Under the pieces are notes generated by a model. The model saw nothing but the letters and a program-made list of their open reading frames with translations. It did not search any database and had not been told where the DNA came from. A stretch of 64,000 nt of DNA from Chitinimonas koreensis (lineage in GTDB: Bacteria > Pseudomonadota > Gammaproteobacteria > Burkholderiales > Chitinimonadaceae): the NCBI RefSeq assembly GCF_014353015.1, contig NZ_CP060704.1:3187001-3251000 (forward strand), read 5' to 3'. The stretch's first letter is position 1, and each line of letters opens with the position of its first letter. Shown here in pieces: positions 15,465 through 26,145 of the stretch. The position numbers were made by a program, and so were the translations under genes.

Positions 15465-15490
15465 AAAGCCCAGCATCGCTGGGCTTTTTT
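15465..15490 (+). terminator. Terminator closing the prophage rightward operon
   Basis: AAAGCCCAGC-ATC-GCTGGGCTTT forms a strong 10-bp stem followed by TTTT. Beyond it lie about 90 bp with no gene before chromosomal sequence starts, so the right prophage border is probably here. Confidence 0.85.
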
Positions 15491-15583
15491 CTTCGTCGCG
15501 CCAAAGTATAGATTCAGAATCTTATGGGCAACCAAGGCTAACAAATCCGACTTTGGGGCGTGCATGTACGTCTATCCTTCGTC

Positions 15584-15619
15584 AAAAAGCAGGCGGGCGT
15601 GTCGCTCGACACGCCCGCC
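15584..15619 (-). terminator. phaR terminator
   Basis: A 28-nt hairpin (stem GGCGGGCGTGTCG/CGACACGCCCGCC, 15592-15619) is followed on the minus strand by TGCTTTTT. It is 38 nt beyond the phaR stop codon. Confidence 0.85.
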
Positions 15620-15657
15620 ATCGGGAAAAGCGATTTTAAATCAGAGAACTAAGGCCG

Positions 15658-16218
15658 TCACTTCTTGTCGCTGCCGGCCGGCGGGAAACCGAAGCCCGAC
15701 CACATGTTCTTGGCGCGGTCCTGCAGCTGCTGCTGCATCTCGACGAACATATTGGTGCTCTGCTCGAGGTAGCTGGTCATCATGTTCTGCATGGCCGGCG
15801 CCTGGAACTTCATGAACTCGCCCCACAGGTTGGCGTTGGCCGCCATCGGGTTGTCGCCGCCGTAGACCGACTTGGACTGGTCCTGCAGGCGCTGCTGCAT
15901 CTGGCTGAACAGCTGCAGGTTCTTTTCCAGGTAGTTGCCCATCAGGCCCTGCATCGCGTGGCCGTAGAAGCGGATGATCTGGGTCAGCACGTCGTAGGTG
16001 AACATCGGCGCGCCGCCGCTTTCCTCTTCGAGGATGATCTGCAGCAGCACGCTGCGGGTGATGTCCTCGTGGGTCTTGGCGTCCTCGACCACGATCTCGA
16101 CATTGTCGAGAACGAGCTGTTTGACGTCGTCGAGCGTGATGTAACAGCTGGTGGCGGTGTCGTAGAGGCGGCGGTTGGGGTACTTCTTGATCACGCGCTT
16201 GTCGTTGTTGTCAGCCAA
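15658..16218 (-). CDS. phaR: Polyhydroxyalkanoate synthesis repressor PhaR
   Basis: 186 aa. The N-terminus RVIKKYPNRRLYDTATSCYITL is the PHB/PHA accumulation regulator DNA-binding domain. The PHB_acc region follows (PMFTYDVLTQIIRFYGHAMQGLMG, about 70-95), then two Gln/Met-rich amphipathic segments. PhaR binds both DNA and PHA granules: it represses phasin genes until granules form and titrate it away. The neighbouring divergent phasin gene and a TGCTGCATTGCAGCA site between them fit this role. Length and frame are normal. Confidence 0.95.
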   Translation of the reverse strand: MADNNDKRVIKKYPNRRLYDTATSCYITLDDVKQLVLDNVEIVVEDAKTHEDITRSVLLQIILEEESGGAPMFTYDVLTQIIRFYGHAMQGLMGNYLEKNLQLFSQMQQRLQDQSKSVYGGDNPMAANANLWGEFMKFQAPAMQNMMTSYLEQSTNMFVEMQQQLQDRAKNMWSGFGFPPAGSDKK

Positions 16219-16271
16219 GTTTGTCTCCGTGTTGTTCTGCGAATCAATGACTTAACATGCAAACCGGCGTA

Positions 16272-16286
16272 TGCTGCATTGCAGCA
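16272..16286. promoter_or_regulatory. Palindromic site, candidate PhaR operator
   Basis: TGCTGCATTGCAGCA is a 15-bp palindrome around a central T. Its TGC-GCA core resembles published PhaR targets. It ends 7 bp before the -35 box of the phasin promoter and lies in the shared phaR/phasin intergenic region. Confidence 0.5.
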
Positions 16287-16293
16287 CCATTTC

Positions 16294-16322
16294 TTGACGG
16301 TGCCGGATTCGATTCCTAGAAT
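16294..16322 (+). promoter_or_regulatory. Sigma-70 promoter for the phasin gene
   Basis: TTGACG (16294-16299), a 17-bp spacer, then TAGAAT (16317-16322). It points towards the phasin gene and leaves a leader of about 145 nt. The rest of 16219-16471 shows no gene. Confidence 0.65.
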
Positions 16323-16471
16323 GAATCCTGTTGTGCGAAGCAGCATAACTATATACGCAAGGCGTCAGGCACGACACCCCCGGAGTCCAAGCGTGCGTCG
16401 CCGGCGACACCGTCCACGACGCCAAGCCACTCGCCGCCAGCCTGCGATGGCCCACCCATGAGGAGCACAGC

Positions 16472-17014
16472 ATGACCCAAGTCCCCTATTCCGATCTGAC
16501 CCAGCAGCAGCTCGAAACCGCGATCCGGGTGGCCCACATCAGCCTGGCCGGCGCCGAACGCGTGCTGCGCCTGCAGTTCGAGGCCGCCAAGGAAGCGCTC
16601 GAGCAATCGGCCCAGAGCGCGGCCAAGCTGGCCGACGCCACCGACGTGCAGAGCGCGCTGGCGATCCGCACCGAGGTGGCCGAGCAGAGCATCGGCTCGC
16701 TGCTGGGGCTGTCGCGCCACCTGTACGAACTGGCCTCGCAGACCCAGGCCGAATTCGCCAAGCTGGCCGAGGAGCGCACCGGCGCCTACCAGAAATCGCT
16801 GCTGAACAGCCTGGAAAGCCTCGGCAACGCCGCACCGGCCGGCTCCGACGTGGCCTCCTCGCTGTTCAAGTCGACGCTGTCGGCCAGCCAGGCCGCCTTC
16901 GACAGCCTGTCCAAGGCCGCCAAGCAGGTGACCGAGTTCGCCGACGCCAGCGTGAAGGCCGCCACCACGGCGACCACCGACGCGGTACAGAAGGGTACGC
17001 GCGCCGGCCGCTAA
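16472..17014 (+). CDS. phaP: Phasin family protein (PHA granule surface)
   Basis: 180 aa, almost entirely amphipathic helix with no cysteine. It opens with LTQQQLETAIRVAHISLAGAERVLRLQFEAAKEAL and contains SASQAAFDSLSKAAKQVTEF, both typical of betaproteobacterial phasins. GAGGAGCAC precedes the ATG. Phasins coat PHA granules and control their size. Divergence from phaR and the palindrome upstream suggest PhaR control. A terminator follows at 17041. Confidence 0.9.
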   Translation: MTQVPYSDLTQQQLETAIRVAHISLAGAERVLRLQFEAAKEALEQSAQSAAKLADATDVQSALAIRTEVAEQSIGSLLGLSRHLYELASQTQAEFAKLAEERTGAYQKSLLNSLESLGNAAPAGSDVASSLFKSTLSASQAAFDSLSKAAKQVTEFADASVKAATTATTDAVQKGTRAGR

Positions 17015-17040
17015 GCCGCCACGCAGCCCACACCACCCGA

Positions 17041-17065
17041 CGCCGGCCTTCATGGCCGGCGTTTT
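17041..17065 (+). terminator. Phasin terminator
   Basis: CGCCGGCC-TTCAT-GGCCGGCG is followed by TTTTC, 27 nt after the phasin stop. Confidence 0.8.
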
Positions 17066-17103
17066 CTTTGCCCGGCCGCCGCCGCGGCCCTACCCCGCAT
17101 AAG

Positions 17104-17125
17104 AAAAAAGCCGCCTTGCGGCGGC
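17104..17125 (-). terminator. Terminator of the peptide-transporter operon
   Basis: On the minus strand a GCCGC/GCGGC stem with an AAG loop is followed by TTTTTTC. It is 54 nt beyond the yejF-like stop. Confidence 0.7.
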
Positions 17126-17178
17126 CTGTCAATCAACACGGCGGACCGGCATCGAGCGCCGGCCGCCCTGCCTACCCA

Positions 17179-18861
<1,683 letters not shown>

Positions 18862-18877
18862 GTTCGGTTTTCCCGGC

Positions 18878-19906
18878 TTATCGGCGGCTGGCCTTGGGGT
18901 CGAGCGCATCGCGCAGCACGTCGGTGAACAGGCCGAAGCACACCACGAAGGTGGACATCACGACGGCCACGGTGGCGAGCTGCCACCACTTGCCGAGCAC
19001 CAGCTCGACCATCACCTCGTTGATCATCACGCCCCAGGAGATGGAATCGAGCGGCACGCCGAAGCCGAGGAAGGACAGCACCACTTCGGCCTTGATAAAG
19101 TCGATCACCAGCTGCGACAGCTGGACCAGGATCAGGTGGGAGACGTTGGGCAGGATGTGGACGAACATCATGCGGCTCTGGCTCGCGCCGATCGCGTTGG
19201 CGGCCTGCACGTACTCGCGGCTGCGCTGCTTGATGTACTCGGCGCGCACCAGCCGGTAGACGCTGGTCCAGCCGGTCAGGCCCAGCACCATGATCACCGT
19301 GCCGATGCCCTTGGTGCCGAGCGCGCCGGCGATGGCGAGCACCAGCAGGAAGTACGGCATGGCGGTGAAGATGCTGTAGAACCACTCGAGCAGGTCACCG
19401 ATCCAGCGGCCGAAATAACCGCTGACCGCGCCGAGCACGGTACCGATGGCGACCGCCAGCAGCGCCGCCAGCACGCCGACGGTGATCGACACCTCGCCGC
19501 CCTTGATGGCCTTGTCGAGCACGTTGCGGCCCCACTTGTCGCCGCCCAGCGGCAGCGTCCAGGAACGCTGTTCCTCGACCTGCGGGTAGGCCTTGGCCGC
19601 CTGGTCGATCTGGTCGTAGTACGGCGCCAGCGGATCGACCGCGCGCGCCTCGGCGTCCAGCGGCACTTCCTCGGGCTTCATCTGGCTGTTCTTGCCGAAC
19701 GGGTTCGGCTCGTCGGCGATGAAGCTCGGGTTGGCGAACGACACGCCGGTGCCGCGGTTCCAGTCGGTGGCGACCAGGCCGAGCTTGGAGGCGATCGCCA
19801 GGCCGAAGTAGAACACCAGCACGACGATGCACAGCTTGGCCAGGTTGTCGCGCCACAGGCGCTGCCCGGCTGCCCGCCAGAAACTCTGCGATGCATTTTG
19901 AGACAT
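18878..19906 (-). CDS. yejE: Peptide ABC transporter permease (YejE-like)
   Basis: 342 aa. One N-terminal transmembrane helix (LAKLCIVVLVFYFGLAIA) is followed by a periplasmic insert of about 90 residues. The BPD_transp_1 core holds about five more helices and an EAA loop (EYVQAANAIGASQSRMMFVHILPN). The long insert and the end VLRDALDPKASR are typical of YejE/OppC-type permeases. It pairs with YejB to form the membrane channel. Confidence 0.92.
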   Translation of the reverse strand: MSQNASQSFWRAAGQRLWRDNLAKLCIVVLVFYFGLAIASKLGLVATDWNRGTGVSFANPSFIADEPNPFGKNSQMKPEEVPLDAEARAVDPLAPYYDQIDQAAKAYPQVEEQRSWTLPLGGDKWGRNVLDKAIKGGEVSITVGVLAALLAVAIGTVLGAVSGYFGRWIGDLLEWFYSIFTAMPYFLLVLAIAGALGTKGIGTVIMVLGLTGWTSVYRLVRAEYIKQRSREYVQAANAIGASQSRMMFVHILPNVSHLILVQLSQLVIDFIKAEVVLSFLGFGVPLDSISWGVMINEVMVELVLGKWWQLATVAVVMSTFVVCFGLFTDVLRDALDPKASRR

Positions 19907-19924
19907 GGCTTCTTTTCCCTCGCC

Positions 19925-20866
19925 TTATTTGAGTTCGACGCGTGGGTCGAGCCACTTGTAGAGCACGTCGACCAGCAGGTTCGCGATCATGGTGACCATC
20001 GCGGTGTAGACCGTGATGGCCTTGATGATCGGGAAGTCGTTGTTCGACACGGCGGTGACGATCTCGCTGCCCACGCCGGGGATCGAGAAGATCTTCTCGA
20101 TCAGGAAGGAACCGACCAGCAGGCCCGGCAACTGCAGGCCGAGGTTGGTGACGATCGGCACCGCCGCGTTGCGCAGCACGTGCACCACCATCACCCGGCC
20201 TTCGCTGGCGCCCTTGGCGCGCGCGGTGCGGACGTAGTCCTGGTTGGTCTCCTCGACCACGAAGGAACGGTAGAGCCGCAGGCTCGGCGCCACCGACACC
20301 AGCAGCATCAGAATCACCGGCAGCGGCACGTAGCGGGCCAGGTTGGTCCACAGGTCGCCCTGCGCCCAGCCCGAGACCGGGAACCAGCCCAGCACGCGGC
20401 CGAACACGAACTGGCCGACCACCACGTAGAGCAGCAGGCTGATCGACATGGCGGCGGTACAGATCGCGACGATGCTGCGGTCGGTCAACGAGCCGCGGCG
20501 GTAGGCCACCCAGGCGGCCAGGCTGACGGCGATCAGCGCGTCGAACAGCCATACCGGCAGCATCACCGTCAGCGTCACCGGCGCGCGCTGCAGCAGCAGC
20601 GCGGAGACCGACTCGTTGGTGCTCCAGCTGCGGCCGAAGTCGAAGGTCACCACCTGCTTGGCGAAGATGGCGAGCTGCACCCACCACGGATCGAGCAGGC
20701 CGAGCTGGGCCTGGATCGCGGCGATCTTCTCCTTGTTGGGGAACTTGCCGGCCAGGATCACGCTCGGGTCGGAGCCGAATACGTGGAAGATGACGAACAC
20801 CAGCAGCATGACCCCGATCATGGTCGGGATCATCTGCCAGATGCGGCGGATCAGGTAAGCGCTCAT
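19925..20866 (-). CDS. yejB: Peptide ABC transporter permease (YejB-like)
   Basis: 313 aa. The start MSAYLIRRIWQMIPTMIGVM is typical of DppB/OppB/YejB. Six hydrophobic helices and an EAA loop (DYVRTARAKGASEGRVMVVHVLRN) are present, and it ends KWLDPRVELK. Its ATG overlaps the stop of the upstream M3 peptidase (ATGA), so transport and intracellular or periplasmic peptide cleavage are translationally coupled. Confidence 0.92.
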   Translation of the reverse strand: MSAYLIRRIWQMIPTMIGVMLLVFVIFHVFGSDPSVILAGKFPNKEKIAAIQAQLGLLDPWWVQLAIFAKQVVTFDFGRSWSTNESVSALLLQRAPVTLTVMLPVWLFDALIAVSLAAWVAYRRGSLTDRSIVAICTAAMSISLLLYVVVGQFVFGRVLGWFPVSGWAQGDLWTNLARYVPLPVILMLLVSVAPSLRLYRSFVVEETNQDYVRTARAKGASEGRVMVVHVLRNAAVPIVTNLGLQLPGLLVGSFLIEKIFSIPGVGSEIVTAVSNNDFPIIKAITVYTAMVTMIANLLVDVLYKWLDPRVELK

Positions 20867-22862
20867 CGGGCCACCTCGGCCTGGCCGGTGATCTCCTTGA
20901 AGAACGCCTCGGAGTTCGGTTCACGGCCGAGGAACTGGCGCACCAGGTCCATCTCGGCGACTTGCGAGCCGTTCTCGAGGATGGTCTGGCGGAAGCGCAG
21001 GCCGACTGCCGGGTCCATGAAGTTGCTGCCGAAGGCGGTGCGCATGTCGAGCGCCAGCACTTCCGACCACATGTAGCCGTAGTAGCCGGCCGCGTAGCCG
21101 CCGACGATGTGACCGAAGGTGCCGGGGAACTCGGTGCCCTTGACGTAGCCCAGCGGCGTGGCGCCTTCCATCTTCTTCCACAGCTTGAGCGGGTCCTGCG
21201 GGATCGGGCCGGCCAGCGCCATGTCGTAGGCGGCGTACAGCCACTGGCGGGCGTACTTGGTGCCCTGGCCGAACTGGCGCGCCTCGTTCATCTTGGCGAC
21301 CAGCTTCATGTCGATCGGCTTGCAGCTCGGGCAGATCTCGTTCCACAGCGCCAGCGAGGCCGGGTTGCGGCTCCACCCCTCGTACATCTGCGACGGCGCT
21401 TCGACGAAGTCGCGCTTGGTGTTGGTGCCGGCGTTCAGGGTGTAGCGGGTACGGCTCAGCACGCCGTGCATGATGTGGCCGAACTCGTGGAACAACGTCT
21501 CGAGCTCTTCCTGGTCGAAGCCCTTGCGGCTGAAGTTGGTCACCAGCGTCGAGATCGGGGTGTTGCCGACCAGGGTGCTGGCCTGGCGCACGCTGAAGGC
21601 GGCGGCGTGCTTGTACTTGCCGTCGCGCGGGAACAGGTCGAGGTAGAAGGTCGAGCGGTATTCGCCGCTGGCCTTGTCGAACACGTCGTAGGCCTTCACG
21701 TCGTCGTGCCACACCGCCAGCGTGGTGTTGGGACGGAACTCGACGCCGTAGAGCCGGCTGGTCACCGCCATCATCCAGGCGATGGTCGGCTCGGTCGGGA
21801 ACTGCTCGCGCACTTCGGCCTGGTCGATCTGGTAGCGCGCCTTCTGCACGCGGCGTTCGTAGAAGGCCTGGTCCCAGCGCTCGATCCTGGCCTTGGCGTC
21901 GCCGGTGAAGCGGGCCTTCTCCTGCGCCAGGTCGGCCAGTTCGCGCTTCTCGACTTCGGTCACGGTGTGCTTGACCTTGTCGAGGAAGCCGAGCACCACC
22001 TCGGGCTTGCCGACCATATTGTTGCGCGTCGCCCAGGCGGCGAACGAGGGATAGCCCATCAGCGTGGCCAGCTGCTTACGCAGGTTGGCCACCTCGTGCA
22101 GGATCGCCAGGTTCTTCGGGCCGCCGCGGCGGGTGTAGGCGTACTGCAGCTTGCGGCGGGTCTCGCCGTTCTCGGCGTTTTCCATCACTGGCAGGTATTC
22201 GGGTAGTCGAAGCCGACCAGGTAGTTGCCCTTGCCGTCCTGCTTGAACGACTTCAGCACCTCGTCGGGCACGCCCTTGAGCTCGGCGGCGCTGAAGGCCA
22301 GCTTCTGCTTGTTCTCGCGTACGTTGCGGGCGAAGTCCTGCTGCAGCTTGTCGAGCCGGGCGAACAGCTTGGCCGCCTCGGCGCGGCGCTTGGGCGGCAG
22401 GTTGACGCCCTTGTCCTCGAACTCGGCCAGTACGCCCTTCAGCGTCTCGGCGTCGATCGCATCGGCCGGCTTGACCGCCTTGAAGCGGGCGTACAGCGCG
22501 GCGTCCTGCATCACGCCGTTCATGGTCTCGGACAGCTTGAGGTCGCAGGCCTCGTTGGCCTGGCGGATCTTCTCGTCGGGATGGACGTTGGCGATCAGGC
22601 CGCCGCCCCACCAGAACTCGACCAGCTCGCCGCTGGCGACGCTCCAGGGCTTGAGCACGGTGGCCGGGGTGGCCTGGTCCAGCGGCAGCTTCTGCAGCTC
22701 GGCCACGGTGGCCTTGATCTTGGCCGCGGCCTCGTCGCACAGGCGCGGCACGTCGGCGGCCGGGGCCTGCAGGATGCCGCCGCGCGGCAGGGAGCCGAGA
22801 TCGGCGGCGAGCGTCGACGGTGCCACCAGTGCAGCGGCGACCAGCAGAGAGAGTCTGTTCAT
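20863..22862 (-). pseudogene. M3-family oligopeptidase, one-base frameshift
   Basis: The first part (22862 to about 22197) starts with a signal peptide (MNRLSLLVAAALVAPSTLAA) and reads to GFDYP. It then reaches a stop after NTCQ, while the next frame continues EYLPVMENAEN to TGA 20863. Restoring one base in the CCCGAA context near 22197 gives an intact protein of about 666 aa. The zinc motif HEFGHIMH (about residue 457) and the downstream third-ligand block RDFVEAPSQMYEGW are preserved. It would be an exported M3/thimet-type metallopeptidase trimming oligopeptides before Yej uptake. Whether the break is real is doubtful; see the findings on homopolymer losses. Confidence 0.85.
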
Positions 22863-22905
22863 TTGCGTCTCCAGGAATCTTGTGTGAACGGGCGGCTGGC
22901 GCCGT

Positions 22906-24723
22906 TTACTTGGGTTGGCTGCCGAGCGCCTTCAGGCGCTTGTCCATATCGATGTCGATGTACATGAAGTGCGCCATCTGGTCCGGGTGCGGTCTGAAGC
23001 CGCTGACCCAGGGCTGCGCCAGGTGGGTGTCGACCTTGTGCATCTCGTAGACCCAGGGCACGTAGGCGCCGACGATGCGGCTCATGCGCAGCAGCTTCTG
23101 GTTGCGCTCGGGCGAATCGGGCATCGAGGCGATGTCTTCGTACAGCTTGTCGAACTCCTTGTTGCGGAAGCGCGCCTCGTTGGCCGGGCCGGCGTTCGGG
23201 CCGTACAAGAGCTGCATGAAGTTCTCGGCATCGGGGTAGTCGGCGTTCCAGGCGCCGTAGGTCATCTGGTACTTGCCGTTCTGCCGGGCGGTGACCAGGT
23301 CGGGGAACTGCACCTTGCGCACTTCGCCGCGGATCTTCAGCAGCTTCCAGGTGTTGACCGTCAGCTCCTCATAGTCGCGGGTGTCCTTGCCGGTCGAGTA
23401 CAGGAAGGTGATCGTCAGCGGCTTGCAACCGGGCGCCTCGCGCCAGCCGTCGCCGTCGCAGTCCTTGTAGTTGAACACGTCGAGCAAGGCGTTGGCCTTG
23501 GGTACGTCGTAGCGCAGGAAGGCGTTACGGAAGTTGGCGTCGTAGCCGACGATGTTCGGCGCGATCGGCGAATGCGCCTGTTCGACCGTGCCCATGTAAA
23601 CCACCCAGTTGTTCCAGGCGGTATTGAAGGCCATCGAATAGGCACGGCGCAGTGCGACCTTCTCGGGCGTGTAGCCGCCGACCACCGGGTCGTCCATGTT
23701 GAACTGCTTGTACTGGATGCTCTGGCTGAGCTCGCGGTAGCTGTGCCAGTCGCGCTTGGCGTATTTCTCGATCAGCTGGCCGCCCGGCGCCACCATGTTG
23801 GCGAGGTTGGGATCGAGCTCGACCATCACGTCGAGGCCGCCGTCGTCGAAGGACAGGAAGGCCGATTGCGGCGACTCGATGATGCGGATGTCGATCACGC
23901 CGATGCGCGGCAGCGTCTTGTCGCCGATCTCCTTGACCGCGGTCTGGTCGATGCCGGTCGCACCCTCGGCCGGCACGTAGCGGTAGCCGCGATAGTTCGG
24001 GTTGGCCTCGAGCACGATGCGGTTGCGGCGCTGCCAGTCGCGCAGGCGGTAGGCGCCGGTGCCGACCGGGTGGGCGTCGAGGTCGTCGCCGTACTTCTCC
24101 ACCACCTCGCGTGCGGTGATGCCGGTGGCCGGCACGGCCAGAATCTGCGGCAGCAGGAAGTCCGGCCGCTTCAGGTTGAACTGGACGGTATAGCGATCGA
24201 TCGCCTTGATGCCCTCGATCGGCTTGTCGTATTCGAACTTGTTGGTCTTCTGGGCGACGGCGATCTTCTCGTCGAGGCCGATGAACTTGCCCTTGAACAG
24301 GAAATCCCACGGCGCGCCGCGGTTGGCCGGATCGACCATGCGCTGGATCGAATAGACCACGTCCTGCGCCACCAGCTCGCGCTTCTTGCCGCCGAAGGCC
24401 GCGTCGTCGGCGAACAGCACGCCCTTCTTCAGGCGGACCGTGTACTGCCGGCCGTCCGGGCTCATCTGCGGCATGCCGTCGGCCAGCCGCGGCACCAGCT
24501 TCATCGGCCGCGCCAGGTAGTCGTAGTCGTACAGCGCCTCGAAGATCGAGTAGTTGACCATGCCCGAATAGTGGTCGGTGTACTTGGCCGGGTCGAAGCC
24601 GGCCTCCGCGGCCCTGAAGTAATAGCGGAGCACCTTGTTCATGTCCGCCGATTGGGCGGCGACGGGCGCGGACATGCCGAGGGTGAGGCAGGCCAGGCCG
24701 AGAAGGGTGGAGATGGGTTTCAT
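22906..24723 (-). CDS. yejA: Peptide ABC transporter substrate-binding protein (YejA-like)
   Basis: 605 aa from ATG 24723. Signal peptide about 1-22 (MKPISTLLGLACLTLGMSAP, then VAAQ). The SBP_bac_5 fold is clear from KLVPRLADGMPQMSPDGRQYTVRLKKGVLF, VGTGAYRLRDWQR and the conserved GAWNADYPDAENFMQLLYGP near the C-terminus. It binds peptides in the periplasm. It is the first gene of the M3 peptidase-yejB-yejE-yejF operon, separated from the peptidase by 43 nt. An in-frame start further upstream lies in non-coding sequence. Confidence 0.93.
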   Translation of the reverse strand: MKPISTLLGLACLTLGMSAPVAAQSADMNKVLRYYFRAAEAGFDPAKYTDHYSGMVNYSIFEALYDYDYLARPMKLVPRLADGMPQMSPDGRQYTVRLKKGVLFADDAAFGGKKRELVAQDVVYSIQRMVDPANRGAPWDFLFKGKFIGLDEKIAVAQKTNKFEYDKPIEGIKAIDRYTVQFNLKRPDFLLPQILAVPATGITAREVVEKYGDDLDAHPVGTGAYRLRDWQRRNRIVLEANPNYRGYRYVPAEGATGIDQTAVKEIGDKTLPRIGVIDIRIIESPQSAFLSFDDGGLDVMVELDPNLANMVAPGGQLIEKYAKRDWHSYRELSQSIQYKQFNMDDPVVGGYTPEKVALRRAYSMAFNTAWNNWVVYMGTVEQAHSPIAPNIVGYDANFRNAFLRYDVPKANALLDVFNYKDCDGDGWREAPGCKPLTITFLYSTGKDTRDYEELTVNTWKLLKIRGEVRKVQFPDLVTARQNGKYQMTYGAWNADYPDAENFMQLLYGPNAGPANEARFRNKEFDKLYEDIASMPDSPERNQKLLRMSRIVGAYVPWVYEMHKVDTHLAQPWVSGFRPHPDQMAHFMYIDIDMDKRLKALGSQPK

Positions 24724-25268
24724 AAGTGACTTATCGCGGGAAATTGCGGGTGCGGCGGCCGCTTCGGACTGACCGCGGCCGGTACTCGAATCCTGGCGGA
24801 AGCGTCGATCCATGGCGTGCCGTAGACATGGCCCGCGCATGCGGCGGCAGCGCGAACGCGAACCCCGTCATGCCGATGACGCCGCCGCCGGTCATGCCGA
24901 GGCGAGAAGAACGGGAATGGACCGCGGCGAGGCGGCCCCGGATCGATCGGCCGGCCGCGACGACGCGCGGCCGCGGTACGACGGCGCATGCCGCCGCATT
25001 GCGGCCGAAGTGGCGTGCCGGGCGACGCCCTGTCCTGGCTGCCGGCAAGCCCGGCCCGGCATGACGCCGGCCCGGACCGTGAACGATGGATGATCCATGA
25101 AAGGCATTCGCAAAAAACAGCGTTGAATCAACGCCTCATCAAAACACGCCCTGGTCGGGCGCTCGCCAAACCCGGCGGCCGATCGGCCGCCGGGCCTTCA
25201 CCGATGATGCTGCGACGCAAAGCGGCGGCATGCTGATGCATGCCGCCGCGGAGACTACCTGTCGTCGA
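24724..25268. other. Intergenic region between yejA and the exb operon
   Basis: 545 bp without a credible gene. It must hold the yejA promoter, but no clear -35/-10 pair stands out. A 24-bp perfect palindrome (CCCGGCGGCCGATCGGCCGCCGGG, 25171-25194) and another hairpin around 25220-25245 lie just after exbD. Together with the terminator at 25112 they probably end the tonB-exb transcript. Confidence 0.5.
25112..25134 (-). terminator. Candidate terminator of the tonB-exb operon
   Basis: On the minus strand GCGTT-GATTC-AACGC is followed by TGTTTTTTG. The stem is short, but the T-run is good. Confidence 0.5.
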
Positions 25269-25677
25269 TTACTCGACCAAACCGAACTTGGTCACGCCCG
25301 TACGCTGGGCCAGTGCCATCACCATGGCGACCGTGCGATACGGCGTCGCCTTGCGCGGCTTGATATGCACTTCCGGCTGGTTGGCCTGCTTCGCATAGCC
25401 GATGAAGGCCGCCTCGAGCGCATTCTGGTCAATCACCACGCCATCCATGTAGATGGCGCCAGCTTCATCGATATCGAGCCGGTGAACCACCGGTTCGGTC
25501 AACGGCGGGGGCGGGTTGCCCACCGGGTTGTCGGTATCGATCGAGTGCAACTGCACCGGGATCGTGATGATCAGCATCACCAGCAGAACCAGCATCACGT
25601 CGATCAGGGGGTGGTGTTCATCTCCCCATGACTTCCATATCGCCGGAACCGCTTCCCGAACCAACATTCATGCCCAT
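25269..25677 (-). pseudogene. exbD: ExbD-family protein (second copy), two one-base losses near the start
   Basis: The C-terminal 110 residues (PLIDVMLVLLVMLIITIPV to TGVTKFGLVE) are a normal ExbD/TolR: one transmembrane helix with the essential Asp (LIDVM) and a periplasmic domain. The start is broken. From ATG 25677 the frame reads MGMNVGSGSGDMEVMG and stops; the expected EMNTTPLIDV appears only if one G is restored in the GGGG run (25624-25627) and one C in the CCCCC run (25607-25611). The uninterrupted frame begins at ATG 25667 and gives an unusual VREAVPAIWKSWGDEHHP leader. It belongs to the TonB energising complex. Confidence 0.8.
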
Positions 25678-25710
25678 GGCATTACTCCCATTCTGTCCAG
25701 CGGAGCCGGA

Positions 25711-26142
25711 TCAACCACGCGGCGGCGGCTCGATGATGAAGCCCACCTTGAGGATCGCTGCGCGCTTGCAGGCCCGTACCACCCATTGCACCGATTCGTA
25801 GTTGGCGTTCATGTCGCCACGGATCTGGATCTTGGGTTGCGGTACCTGCTGCGACACTTCGTCCTTCAGCTTCGCCGTCAGCGTCTTCTCGTCCGCGATC
25901 AGGCTCTGGTTCCAGTAGACCTTGCCGGCCCGGTCGATCGACAGATTGACGTTGATCGGCGTGGTCTCGTTCGGCTTGGTCCGTTCCGGCGGCAGCTTCA
26001 CCGGCACCACGTGCGCCGCGACCGGGATCGTGATCAGGAAGATGATCAGCAACACCAACATCACGTCCACGAGCGGCGTGGTGTTGATTGCCGATACCAC
26101 CTCGTCTTCACCGCCGCCATCACCTCCGACGCTCATGCCCAT
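25711..26142 (-). CDS. exbD: Biopolymer transport protein ExbD
   Basis: 143 aa, intact. A Gly-rich acidic N-terminus (GGDGGGEDEVVSAINTTPLVDV) leads into one transmembrane helix (MLVLLIIFLITIPVAAHVVPV), with the proton-path Asp in LVDVM. The periplasmic domain is about 100 residues. With ExbB it converts proton-motive force into work on TonB. It lies 3 nt after exbB and is followed by a second, divergent exbD, as is common where one system serves several receptors. Confidence 0.93.
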   Translation of the reverse strand: MGMSVGGDGGGEDEVVSAINTTPLVDVMLVLLIIFLITIPVAAHVVPVKLPPERTKPNETTPINVNLSIDRAGKVYWNQSLIADEKTLTAKLKDEVSQQVPQPKIQIRGDMNANYESVQWVVRACKRAAILKVGFIIEPPPRG

Positions 26143-26145
26143 GAC

